64,000 nucleotides of DNA. It comes from Pseudomonadota bacterium. Its GTDB lineage: Bacteria > Pseudomonadota > Gammaproteobacteria > Burkholderiales > Methylophilaceae. This document shows, piece by piece, positions 46,641 through 54,178 of the stretch (the first letter of the stretch is position 1; the number at the start of each line of letters is the position of its first letter). The notes under the pieces are model-generated. The model searched no databases and was not told the DNA's origin. It worked only from the letters and a program-made list of their open reading frames with translations. The stretch covers positions 186,001-250,000 of the forward strand of contig JAKOVB010000089.1 in assembly GCA_029782295.1 (NCBI GenBank), written 5' to 3'. Both the position numbers and the translations under genes were made by a program.

Positions 46641-47507
46641 ATGAGAAATTTGAATTTTGAACTGAAGCAGCTGTGCAAACGTAATTCCGATGGAAGCTTT
46701 GCTACCAGGTCGAATCGCGAACGGATCCTCACACTAGTTGGTAACCAGCTAAATGAGATGGGCTACCGAAACCTCTCAGCTGCAGGCCTCAAGACTAAGC
46801 ACATCGAGGCCTTGGTGAATCGTTGGAAAGAGGAACAACTTGGCGCCGGCACCATAAAAAATCGCATGTCTCATCTGCGTTGGTGGGCCGAAAAAATTGG
46901 TAAGGATACTTTGGTTGCCAAATCCAATGACCACTACGGAATCGAGAAGCGTGTATTTGTCACCAATAACTCGAAATCAATAGAGCTAGACAATGAAAAG
47001 CTACAGTCGATCAAAGACCCCTACACCAAGCTCTCCCTACGCCTGCAGGAGCAATTCGGGCTTCGGCGTGAAGAATCGATCAAGTTTATTGCCAGCTATG
47101 CCGACCGCGGGGACAGGATTCTGCTAAAGGCATCCTGGACAAAGGGAGGGCGTGAGCGCGAAGTTCCTATCCGAAATGACGAGCAGCGCCGGCTGCTCAA
47201 TGAGGTTCGCGAGTTCGCTGGCAAAGGCAGCCTGATCCCACACGATCTCAAATACATCCAGCAGCTGAAGCGGTTTGAGGACCATACCAGCAAGGCAGGA
47301 ATTCACCACGTACATGGGATGCGCCATGCGTATGCCCAACAGCGCTACCTGGAACTCACAGGCAGACCAGCACCGGCGGCCGGTGGCAAAACATCCAGAG
47401 AACTATCCCCTGCAGAGAAAGCGCAGGACAGAGATGCCAGGCTGACTATATCCAGTGAACTTGGACACGAACGTGAGCAAATCACTGCAATTTACCTCGG
47501 CAGATAG
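46641..47507 (+). CDS. Tyrosine recombinase (integrase-domain protein)
   Basis: About 288 residues from ATG 46641. An N-terminal SAM-like DNA-binding half (RNLSAAGLKTKHIEALVNRWKEE) precedes a catalytic half with R in FGLRREESIKF, the HxxR box HGMRHAYAQQRY, and LGHEREQITAIYLGR, where the last Tyr is the likely nucleophile. It is of the PF12834/12835 type seen on conjugative elements. It is far from the tRNA-Val end, so it may act on another site or serve dimer resolution. Confidence 0.8.
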   Translation: MRNLNFELKQLCKRNSDGSFATRSNRERILTLVGNQLNEMGYRNLSAAGLKTKHIEALVNRWKEEQLGAGTIKNRMSHLRWWAEKIGKDTLVAKSNDHYGIEKRVFVTNNSKSIELDNEKLQSIKDPYTKLSLRLQEQFGLRREESIKFIASYADRGDRILLKASWTKGGREREVPIRNDEQRRLLNEVREFAGKGSLIPHDLKYIQQLKRFEDHTSKAGIHHVHGMRHAYAQQRYLELTGRPAPAAGGKTSRELSPAEKAQDRDARLTISSELGHEREQITAIYLGR

Positions 47508-47530
47508 CACAAAAATATTTTCAAAACCGG

Positions 47531-47549
47531 CTCTTGACTTCGGACTTTT
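47531..47549 (+). promoter_or_regulatory. Repeated promoter-like element, copy 1
   Basis: CTCTTGACTTCGGACTTTT, with a TTGACT -35-like box, lies 57 bases before the gene at 47606. A near-identical copy is at 49072-49090 (17 of 19 bases match). Confidence 0.45.
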
Positions 47550-47605
47550 CCATGCTTTCATTGATTCAAGAGTATCAATTAACACTTGTTTCGAAAGGAT
47601 AAATT

Positions 47606-47917
47606 ATGGAATTGCGTGTGAATTTTGATGATCTGTACCAGGAGCTAGGTGGCACCCGCCAATCCTGCCCGGGATTACTGGAAGATGATCCTGTTGCTGA
47701 GCAAGCCAGGTCAATTTTGGCCCATGGTCCCTCGTACTTCAAATGGGTCGACGAGAATGGAGCCGTCCTTCGTGATTTCTCGTATGGCGAGATCCCAATC
47801 GATCTGGACTTCAACTCGGCGAATGAGATCGTGGAAGAGTTCGAGTACGCAAAAGAGATGGCTGAAGAAGTTACAGGCCTCGCTCGTGACTACCTGCGCG
47901 AACTGGAGGGTCTGTGA
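47606..47917 (+). CDS. Small hypothetical protein
   Basis: 103 residues after a CGAAAGGATAAATT site: MELRVNFDDLYQELGGTRQ, with an acidic C-terminal helix (EIVEEFEYAKEMAEEVTGLARDYL). The stretch FKWVDENGAVLRDFSYGEIP recalls WLRDRNGGIERANFSYLIP in the gene at 49133, so the two may be distant paralogues. Overlaps the next gene start (TGATG). Confidence 0.55.
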   Translation: MELRVNFDDLYQELGGTRQSCPGLLEDDPVAEQARSILAHGPSYFKWVDENGAVLRDFSYGEIPIDLDFNSANEIVEEFEYAKEMAEEVTGLARDYLRELEGL

Positions 47918-48252
47918 TGTTAACCCCCCAGTCAAAATTTAATGTTCGGGCATCCGTTGCCATCTTGGTTGGGATTGTATCGATCGTCTCATTGCCGTTC
48001 CTGCTGAATATCAAGTGGAACAAGCCAGCTGTCGTGTCACTGAAGCCTAGCGCATGCGCTGTCTTCATGTCTGCTGACATTCCAATCAGATGGATAACTC
48101 CCAATCTTTGTCAGGCTCACGTACAAGCCATATGCACGCCGGCGACAGGGTGCCAGTGGGGTTACATGTCGCTTGATGGCTCAAAGACCGTCCAGTTGAG
48201 CAACCCTGACGACGAAGTTGTGGCAACGACCATCATTGAGGATTCCAAATGA
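47917..48252 (+). CDS. Single-pass membrane-anchored hypothetical protein
   Basis: 111 residues from ATG 47917 (TGATG with the previous stop; a GTG one codon earlier is also in frame). One N-terminal membrane helix (RASVAILVGIVSIVSLPFLL), then a Cys-containing domain probably outside the cytoplasm. No family recognised. Confidence 0.55.
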   Translation: MLTPQSKFNVRASVAILVGIVSIVSLPFLLNIKWNKPAVVSLKPSACAVFMSADIPIRWITPNLCQAHVQAICTPATGCQWGYMSLDGSKTVQLSNPDDEVVATTIIEDSK

Positions 48253-48500
48253 AAAAGGTCAAGAATGCGTATGCACTTTGGCTATTTGCCCCAGGTTCGC
48301 ATCGTTTATATCTCGAAAAACCAGGTGAGCTGATTTGGCTTGTTCTGGCACTTATCGTCGGTTGGGCCAATACCGTAGGCGTAATTTGGAGTGTAAAGCT
48401 GGGAATTCTGATCGCGGCGATTATGTGGATTGGTGATGCGCTGCTGATCCCATTTTACGTACGTGAGTACAACGACAAACCGAGACTCATCCAGTACTGA
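48249..48500 (+). CDS. TM2-domain-like membrane protein
   Basis: 83 residues starting MKKVKNAYALWLFAPGSHRLYLEKPGELIWL, with two to three hydrophobic helices. The GSHRLYL turn after the first helix is the TM2-domain signature. The ATGA overlap links it to the preceding gene. A second, longer TM2-like protein is encoded at 50084. Confidence 0.65.
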   Translation: MKKVKNAYALWLFAPGSHRLYLEKPGELIWLVLALIVGWANTVGVIWSVKLGILIAAIMWIGDALLIPFYVREYNDKPRLIQY

Positions 48501-48509
48501 TAAGGACCA

Positions 48510-49064
48510 ATGTTGCAGATGAACACTTTTGACAATTCTGCCTCGCGCGCGCCTAACAACGGCGTTAACGATGAAAAACTGAGAAAAGCACTGAGGGCTC
48601 TCTGGGTGAGGGAATTTGACCCTCAAATCCTCCAGCTCAGGCATACCCCAGGAAACCTGGTGAAGATCGAGCGCACACTGATCGATCTCCTCGGATGTTT
48701 ATCGGAAACCCGGCTGGAAATCATCTCCAATTGGGAAAGGGATTGTAGATACATCGAGGAATCAGAGTATCGAGATCAGGCAAATGACGCATTCCGGGAA
48801 ATCTCAGAAAGCGAACATTCGAAGTTCGAGGCCTCAATCTACAGCAGCCCATTGTATTTGCTCATCGAGAGATACATCAACAGCCTCAAAAAGCGGCAAC
48901 GCAAGCACCTGGACTCGGGCAAGGATTCCAACTTTGCTGCCAGCTACGCGCTCACCCTCGGAATACTGGTCCTGCGCGAGCTGAAGTCGATCACTACCAC
49001 CTGCCGCAACCACGACAAGCTGGCACTGTTGCAGAAGGTGCACGAAAAACCGGTCAGAAGTTGA
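48510..49064 (+). CDS. Hypothetical helical protein
   Basis: 184 residues from ATG 48510 close to AAGGA; the in-frame ATG at 48519 is an alternative. Predominantly helical and charged (KLRKALRALWVREFDPQIL, YINSLKKRQRKHLDSGKD). No membrane segment and no recognised family. Confidence 0.5.
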   Translation: MLQMNTFDNSASRAPNNGVNDEKLRKALRALWVREFDPQILQLRHTPGNLVKIERTLIDLLGCLSETRLEIISNWERDCRYIEESEYRDQANDAFREISESEHSKFEASIYSSPLYLLIERYINSLKKRQRKHLDSGKDSNFAASYALTLGILVLRELKSITTTCRNHDKLALLQKVHEKPVRS

Positions 49065-49071
49065 GTTGCCC

Positions 49072-49090
49072 CTCTTGAATTCGGAATTTT
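49072..49090 (+). promoter_or_regulatory. Repeated promoter-like element, copy 2
   Basis: CTCTTGAATTCGGAATTTT, 17 of 19 bases identical to 47531-47549, lies 43 bases before the gene at 49133. Confidence 0.45.
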
Positions 49091-49132
49091 GTTTGATAGC
49101 TTGAAATTTTCAACCACGTAAAGGAGAAGGAA

Positions 49133-49519
49133 ATGGAAGTACGTCTAATCAAAATCAAAATGGACTGGGATCCGGCGACACCCTTTGATCCGGCTGACGC
49201 CCAGGGCAGTGTCCTTGTTGATGTTGATGGTCAGCAGATTGAAGTTGAGTTCGCTGTCTGTGCAGAAGATGAATTCATGGGCGGGCAGATCACGAAAAGC
49301 CCGAGGACTTTAGCCTGGCTGAGAGACAGGAATGGTGGAATTGAGAGAGCCAATTTCAGCTATCTGATCCCGAACGTAATCACCGATCAGGAAGATCGAC
49401 AGTACTGGGAGGAAGAGTTCTGCCATGAGGTGGAAAGTATCCTCAATACGGATGAAGGAGTTTCTGCGTTACGGCGAGAGCTTAGGGAGTGGGAGGAAAA
49501 AGAGCGGAGTTCCAGATAA
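49133..49519 (+). CDS. Hypothetical acidic protein
   Basis: 128 residues after AAAGGAGAAGG: MEVRLIKIKMDWDPATPFDP, acidic throughout, with WLRDRNGGIERANFSYLIPN in the middle. It may be distantly related to the gene at 47606. No function assigned. Confidence 0.55.
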   Translation: MEVRLIKIKMDWDPATPFDPADAQGSVLVDVDGQQIEVEFAVCAEDEFMGGQITKSPRTLAWLRDRNGGIERANFSYLIPNVITDQEDRQYWEEEFCHEVESILNTDEGVSALRRELREWEEKERSSR

Positions 49520-49524
49520 GTAGC

Positions 49525-49546
49525 GCGGGGCGCAAGCCCCGCCTTT
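49525..49546 (+). terminator. Possible terminator/leader hairpin
   Basis: GCGGGGC-gcaa-GCCCCGC is followed by CTTTTC. A weak terminator or a leader hairpin in front of the gene at 49562. Confidence 0.55.
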
Positions 49547-49561
49547 TCGGAAAGGAAGATC

Positions 49562-49792
49562 ATGCAACCTTTTGTTGCTGGCTACACATTCGATATCTCT
49601 CACCATGAACGGCATTACCTGATGAATCCCAGGGGGCGTCGTTACGACACCTCAATGTCAAGGGACAAGTCGAAGGCCATGAGATTCCCGACTGAGGCGG
49701 CAGCTCGGGAGGCGATGGAAAAGATGCTGGATAAAAGTGACCGTGGACAATCGATGGGCTATTTCTTTGCTTCGTTCGTCGAGTCGGTCTGA
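49562..49792 (+). CDS. Small hypothetical protein
   Basis: 76 residues after GAAAGGAAGAT: MQPFVAGYTFDISHHERHYLMN, with a central basic stretch and a helix EAAAREAMEKML. No family recognised. Confidence 0.5.
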   Translation: MQPFVAGYTFDISHHERHYLMNPRGRRYDTSMSRDKSKAMRFPTEAAAREAMEKMLDKSDRGQSMGYFFASFVESV

Positions 49793-49808
49793 TTTGAAAG
49801 GATAAATA

Positions 49809-50039
49809 ATGATCACAACAAGACTGTCAGTGGCATTTGTTTTAGTTCTTATTCCATCTGTCGCAATCCCGAGTTTTCTTCTTGGCCTAAATCTAGGCCT
49901 TGCGAGTAGTGGTGTGAATCCGGATGGGAAGGTTTTGCTAGCGTATGTATTGCTGGCATTCATGATTCTGGGGGCCATCATCTTGTGTTGGAGTGCATGG
50001 AAGCTACGTAAAGCGCGACTGAGCTGCATTCGGTCATAA
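49809..50039 (+). CDS. Two-pass membrane protein
   Basis: 76 residues after TTTGAAAGGATAAATA: two hydrophobic helices (VAFVLVLIPSVAIPSFLLGL and LLAYVLLAFMILGAIILCW) and a basic tail WKLRKARL. No family recognised. Confidence 0.55.
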   Translation: MITTRLSVAFVLVLIPSVAIPSFLLGLNLGLASSGVNPDGKVLLAYVLLAFMILGAIILCWSAWKLRKARLSCIRS

Positions 50040-50083
50040 GTCACTCATCCTCAATAACCGGATTGATTTGAAAGGATACAAAG

Positions 50084-50587
50084 TTGAACAAAAAACTAGC
50101 TACTGCGTTCGCACTATTTCTGATCCTTCCGGGAGCACATCGCAAATATCTGAGACAAAGTGGATGGTGGTACTTTCTGGTTATTTCGGTGCTATCCATC
50201 ATCGCCCTTATGAATGGCCGGAACCAAATATTTCAGATCGGGTTGATAGCCTACATTTGCCTATTTGCTTGGGATTCGTATTGGATACCAGAATGGGTAA
50301 ACGGTGAAAAATCGTCGTGGAATTGGGATGCATTCGTATCGGAATTGAGTTTGTTTGTTGTAGGTATTAACTGGGCAACAATCAGAGAAATAGCCGAAAA
50401 ATTCGGGAAAACTACGCATTTGCCTGAAGGTGCCGCGGCGACTCGGGACTACGAGGCCGATGAAGGTCCACTTAAAACAGAAGATATCGCCCGCCTTCGT
50501 GAAGATGCTCGCCAGATGCTGCCCAAAGGCAAGGTGGTAAAAGAGAAATCCTTACTAGACGCCAACCGCAACGATGTCGACGAATGA
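50084..50587 (+). CDS. TM2-domain-like protein with soluble tail
   Basis: 167 residues from a TTG start supported by TTTGAAAGGATACAAAG. The first 75 residues carry the TM2 signature ALFLILPGAHRKYLRQ and several hydrophobic helices, like the gene at 48249. The rest is acidic and soluble, ending SLLDANRNDVDE. The last bases overlap the next gene. Confidence 0.6.
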   Translation: MNKKLATAFALFLILPGAHRKYLRQSGWWYFLVISVLSIIALMNGRNQIFQIGLIAYICLFAWDSYWIPEWVNGEKSSWNWDAFVSELSLFVVGINWATIREIAEKFGKTTHLPEGAAATRDYEADEGPLKTEDIARLREDARQMLPKGKVVKEKSLLDANRNDVDE

Positions 50588-51560
50588 TAAATCTATGAAG
50601 CTGAAACTTTCCCCCGGACCCAGACTGACCCAGCGCGACTGGGAGTATGACGAATCGCGCGATGAAGGTGCCTACGTTGACCATGACGTTACAGAGGATG
50701 CATCCCGCTACCTGTTCGATACCGTTGCGCTCGATCCAGGAGTTACCCTGCGCGATATTTTCCTGCTGCTGGATATCGATCCGCTGTTGCAGGAAGTCTT
50801 TGCACGCGACTGGGCCAAGGACTTCCTGGCCGAGATGATGAGCGGTAACGCTGCAGCAGCGCCTACCATCGAGTACGACCCGAAGGACATCGAATATCTG
50901 GAGCTATACCAAATTTGGGGCCAGGACTCCTTCAGCAGGGAACTGCAACCCATCCACCGCCTCGACTTCCACGGTGTCGGATTCGTGCTTCGGGAGGATG
51001 TAGTGCGCGACGGTCGCGTCGACTACCGGGCTGGCGATCGGATCAAATGGGGCGTGTCTTTTACATCCCCGCTGGAAATGTTGCACCTTCCCGTTCGCCT
51101 CAATCCGGAAGTCATTCTCTGCGAGGACAACGCGGACTCCGTCAATCACGGCAAGGAAATCGGCCGCATGCTGAATCCCAGCGTCACATTGGGGCAGGTG
51201 ATCCACGGCGTACTGTGGGAACTATCCTTCCACGGATCTCCGGCATCCAGGAACGAGGAAAGCGCCAAGCTCAAAAGCCTGGCCGGCGAAGTACATTCCG
51301 GGGAGGGTATAACGCACCGGTCCACCGATTTGTTTTCCGGATACAAGGCCACCCTGGTGTTGTGCTTCAACGATACTGCGGAATGCGGCCCAGACGATCT
51401 CTTTGATGCCCTACAGGTAATAGGTGATCACGACAATGCAGAGGCGGTATTACAAGAGAAGCTGCGGGCCAACATACGGCTTAAGCCAGAATTCTCGGGT
51501 ATGACCGGAATGGAACTGCGCGGTTACTTGCGGGTAATCAGCGACATCGCTTGGGACTAG
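50574..51560 (+). CDS. Unrecognised 328-residue soluble protein
   Basis: Begins MSTNDKSMKLKLSPGPRLTQRDWEYDESRDEGAYV, rich in Asp, Glu and Leu, with a C-terminal part LRGYLRVISDIAWD. No signal peptide, membrane segment or metal motif. The start overlaps the preceding gene by 14 bases; a second ATG lies 21 bases in. It is the largest unrecognised protein of the small-gene region. Confidence 0.55.
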   Translation: MSTNDKSMKLKLSPGPRLTQRDWEYDESRDEGAYVDHDVTEDASRYLFDTVALDPGVTLRDIFLLLDIDPLLQEVFARDWAKDFLAEMMSGNAAAAPTIEYDPKDIEYLELYQIWGQDSFSRELQPIHRLDFHGVGFVLREDVVRDGRVDYRAGDRIKWGVSFTSPLEMLHLPVRLNPEVILCEDNADSVNHGKEIGRMLNPSVTLGQVIHGVLWELSFHGSPASRNEESAKLKSLAGEVHSGEGITHRSTDLFSGYKATLVLCFNDTAECGPDDLFDALQVIGDHDNAEAVLQEKLRANIRLKPEFSGMTGMELRGYLRVISDIAWD

Positions 51561-51935
51561 TATTGGCGAAAACCTGTCGAATTGGCGTGTTTTGTCTCAA
51601 TACGAGCCACGTCATTTTCCTCTACTATGCAATCCAATCTCTGCCAAGAATAGTCAGGCCGGGATGCAGAAGGTAATGCCTTGTTCCCGCGGGGCACTCT
51701 CAACAGAGGGTTGTTCTCAAGCATGCAGCGGTACCGCCAGAAGCGCCGAGGCCACCTCATTATTGAGACGGCGTGGTCTGCATCCCGACCTGACTATTTT
51801 TTCATACCCCCACTTGAATCCCCTAATTAACGTGATAGCCAACAATGTCGATTATGACTTTTTACAAAATGCGCGAAGTGTAAAAAGTGGTGATTTTTTT
51901 GTACGAAACTATGCCCCTTTCAAGCGAGAGTCCTG
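51561..51935 (+). other. Gap before the FimB/E-like gene, no gene seen
   Basis: 375 bases, A/T-rich toward the end. A frame at 51592-51936 lacks a ribosome-binding site and family features. The notable content is the inverted pair ACTTTTTACA/TGTAAAAAGT at 51857-51888. Confidence 0.5.
51857..51888 (+). repeat. Candidate recombinase core site (10-bp inverted arms)
   Basis: ACTTTTTACA (51857-51866) and TGTAAAAAGT (51879-51888) are perfect inverted arms around a 12-base spacer. The extended right arm TGTAAAAAGTGG recurs at 51956-51967 as a direct repeat. Placement beside the FimB/E-like gene suggests it is that enzyme's target; not shown. Confidence 0.45.
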
Positions 51936-52535
51936 ATGTCGGCCGAGCGGCGTAATGTAAAAAGTGGGATGCAGTTGCCTCTTGTCGTCGATTCCCACGA
52001 GCGACCAGCCAAAGATTTTTTAACGCCGGCCGAGGTTGACCAGCTCCTAGATGCAGCAAAGCGTGGTCGTCATGGAATTCGAGATTACGCAATACTGCTA
52101 GTAATGTACCGGCATGGGTACCGGGTTTCTGAGCTGTGCGAGACTCGCTTGTCTGATCTCTCACTTCAAACAGCTCGCCTCTGGGTAAGAAGATTAAAAG
52201 GTGGCTTGAGTACCGAACATCCTGTGAGTGGTGATGAGATGAGGGCAATTAAGCGTTATCTGGCTACCCGCGATCTAAACTTGCCATGGCTATTTACATC
52301 TGAAAGAGGATCACCATTAACAAGACAGGCGATCAACTATATTATTTCCCAAGCTGGTCAGAGGGCGTGCCTACAGGTTCATCCACACATATTGAGACAT
52401 TCATGTGGGTACTACTTGGCAAACCAAGGATATGACCAACGTTTAATACAAGATTATCTAGGACACCGCGATCCAAGACACACTGCACACTATACTCGAA
52501 CAGCTGGTGTTCGATTTGAAGGTCTTTGGAAATAG
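51936..52535 (+). CDS. FimB/FimE-type site-specific recombinase
   Basis: 199 residues, the length of FimB/FimE, lacking the usual N-terminal arm-binding domain. Conserved features are FLTPAEVDQLLDAAKRGRHGIRDYAILLVMYRHGYRVSEL (catalytic Arg), VHPHILRHSCGYYLANQG (HxxR), and LIQDYLGHRDPRHTAHYTR with Tyr as nucleophile. The C-terminal GVRFEGLWK matches FimE closely. A promoter-inverting or element-mobilising role is inferred; no invertible promoter is visible. Confidence 0.85.
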   Translation: MSAERRNVKSGMQLPLVVDSHERPAKDFLTPAEVDQLLDAAKRGRHGIRDYAILLVMYRHGYRVSELCETRLSDLSLQTARLWVRRLKGGLSTEHPVSGDEMRAIKRYLATRDLNLPWLFTSERGSPLTRQAINYIISQAGQRACLQVHPHILRHSCGYYLANQGYDQRLIQDYLGHRDPRHTAHYTRTAGVRFEGLWK

Positions 52536-52553
52536 GCATTACTTTTCAACAAG

Positions 52554-52570
52554 CCTGCTAGCAGGTTTTT
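52554..52570 (+). terminator. Intrinsic terminator after the recombinase
   Basis: CCTGC-ta-GCAGG hairpin followed by five T, 18 bases after the stop codon. Confidence 0.7.
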
Positions 52571-52600
52571 CTGCGCACATGATGATTAAGGCACTCGCCT

Positions 52601-54178
52601 TCAAGCGTAGTACTTGAAGTTGTGCTTCCACTTGTCTGATGGAAGACCTGGATTGGCAAGCAGAATTTCGCCCACTCGATCAGAATATTTGACTGTAATA
52701 GGCTGCCCTTCGCCTAGCTGGCATGAATTGTAATTTAGTTTGGTGAGCCCAAGAATGTCCATGGCGATCTGAACCACATCGCCGTCACCATGCTGAATCG
52801 TTATTGCCAGCGGAACGGGAATCTCGAAACCGTCGTATGTCCCAATCCTGGGCTTAAAGCCGTTCGTGAACAACAGCCCGTGACGTTCGGAGCGTTGCCA
52901 GAAGACTCCACGCTGAACCGGATGCTGGCCGCGCTTAGCAGCATTGGGATGTTCGTCGTATCTATAGAGGCGCAAGCCACTCCGATCTTGGCGAACACGG
53001 ATGGCGACCAAATTGACACCTGGTGGGCATGCCCTCAGGAACCCCTTGTACTCCTCCGGATCGATACCGGAGCGCGCGTGCAGGAAAATTTCCTTCAGGG
53101 GGCGCCCGTCTTCTTGCTTGTAGGTCTCGATGGTTCCACGAAGCAACGCCTCAGCCTTTTCGGGTGGCAGGTGGAACTCGCCACGCTCTCTCGAGTACCA
53201 CGGGCCGAACTCACCGACGAAGACGACACCGTCACCGCTATCGAGGAACATCTGTGCAGCGCAGCATGCATTACGACCATCCTCGGTAAGCTTGTAGGCG
53301 AGCCCGACGTAACAGACACCCTCCCGAGCCCAGGGCGTCTTCCATGGCTTGGCACCGCACTTATAGAACACAGCTGTGCCAAAGTTCCACAAACGGTCGG
53401 AAAGCGGATTGGTACCGGGTTCACCGTTACGTACCTGCGGCGTGATACGCAGCGTGGATTCCTTAACGATTTGAACAGGTAGTTCGTGGGCCATCATCCG
53501 GGCCTTCAATTGACGACGAAAGTCCGGTGACAAGCCGCGCGCCTCCTCGAACTCGTTCAACTCCTCAAGCGCGGTGGTGACGAACGGGTCTTCGTCATCG
53601 AACATTCTCAATTGCCCTTTGTTGCGATCCTCAATGGCCTGATTGAGAAACTTAACCTCAACCTTGGTCCGGGCAGCGTCACTTCGCTTGATAAGAGACA
53701 CCGATGAATTGGGGCGACAATTTTCGTAGACTTCATCGGGGACGACACATATAGCCAGCGCTGGCCGAGCATCCAACTTGGACAGACGATCCAGTGGCTC
53801 CATATAGAGATTTGCAACCGCAAACGCCCGGTCAAATTTATCAGCCTTCCTCGATGCATCTGAAAGCATGCCAGCGTCCACTGCGTAGCTACGAATCGGG
53901 CTAGGCCACTTGGCTCCAAAAGCAACATCGAAGCCCGGAAATGGAGGCCAAGCACGGTGACGCCCTGCATCTATGCAGGCCGACGGCGCGTTTAGTGCTG
54001 CGCACCATTCTTTCCAAAGCTCAACACCTTGAGCCGTTCCGATAACGATGTTGTCCGGTAGTTGCGATCGTGGTTCAGCAGGACCAAAGAGCGCCAAACC
54101 ATCATGTGGATCTTCAGCCGTTTGACCGTGACCAAACTGAAGCAAAGGTTCGCCGAGGAAGTGAAAGGTGTCGGTCAT
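52601..54178 (-). CDS. Short prokaryotic Argonaute (MID-PIWI, inactive)
   Basis: 525 residues, in the size range of short pAgos (no N or PAZ domain). The hallmark WNFGTAVFYKCGAKPWKT followed by CYVGLAYK is present. In active Argonautes the latter holds the first catalytic Asp, here Ala, and the expected His/Asp near LHARSG is also missing, so the PIWI is probably catalytically dead. The C-terminus has LTKLNYNSCQLGEGQPITV. It follows an APAZ-domain partner with ATGA overlap, the standard arrangement. Guide-loaded sensing of invader nucleic acid is known for relatives. Confidence 0.85.
   Translation of the reverse strand: MTDTFHFLGEPLLQFGHGQTAEDPHDGLALFGPAEPRSQLPDNIVIGTAQGVELWKEWCAALNAPSACIDAGRHRAWPPFPGFDVAFGAKWPSPIRSYAVDAGMLSDASRKADKFDRAFAVANLYMEPLDRLSKLDARPALAICVVPDEVYENCRPNSSVSLIKRSDAARTKVEVKFLNQAIEDRNKGQLRMFDDEDPFVTTALEELNEFEEARGLSPDFRRQLKARMMAHELPVQIVKESTLRITPQVRNGEPGTNPLSDRLWNFGTAVFYKCGAKPWKTPWAREGVCYVGLAYKLTEDGRNACCAAQMFLDSGDGVVFVGEFGPWYSRERGEFHLPPEKAEALLRGTIETYKQEDGRPLKEIFLHARSGIDPEEYKGFLRACPPGVNLVAIRVRQDRSGLRLYRYDEHPNAAKRGQHPVQRGVFWQRSERHGLLFTNGFKPRIGTYDGFEIPVPLAITIQHGDGDVVQIAMDILGLTKLNYNSCQLGEGQPITVKYSDRVGEILLANPGLPSDKWKHNFKYYA

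Noticed and set aside
51592-51936. 114-codon plus-strand frame
   Set aside because: No ribosome-binding site or recognisable features; the region better fits regulatory/recombination DNA.
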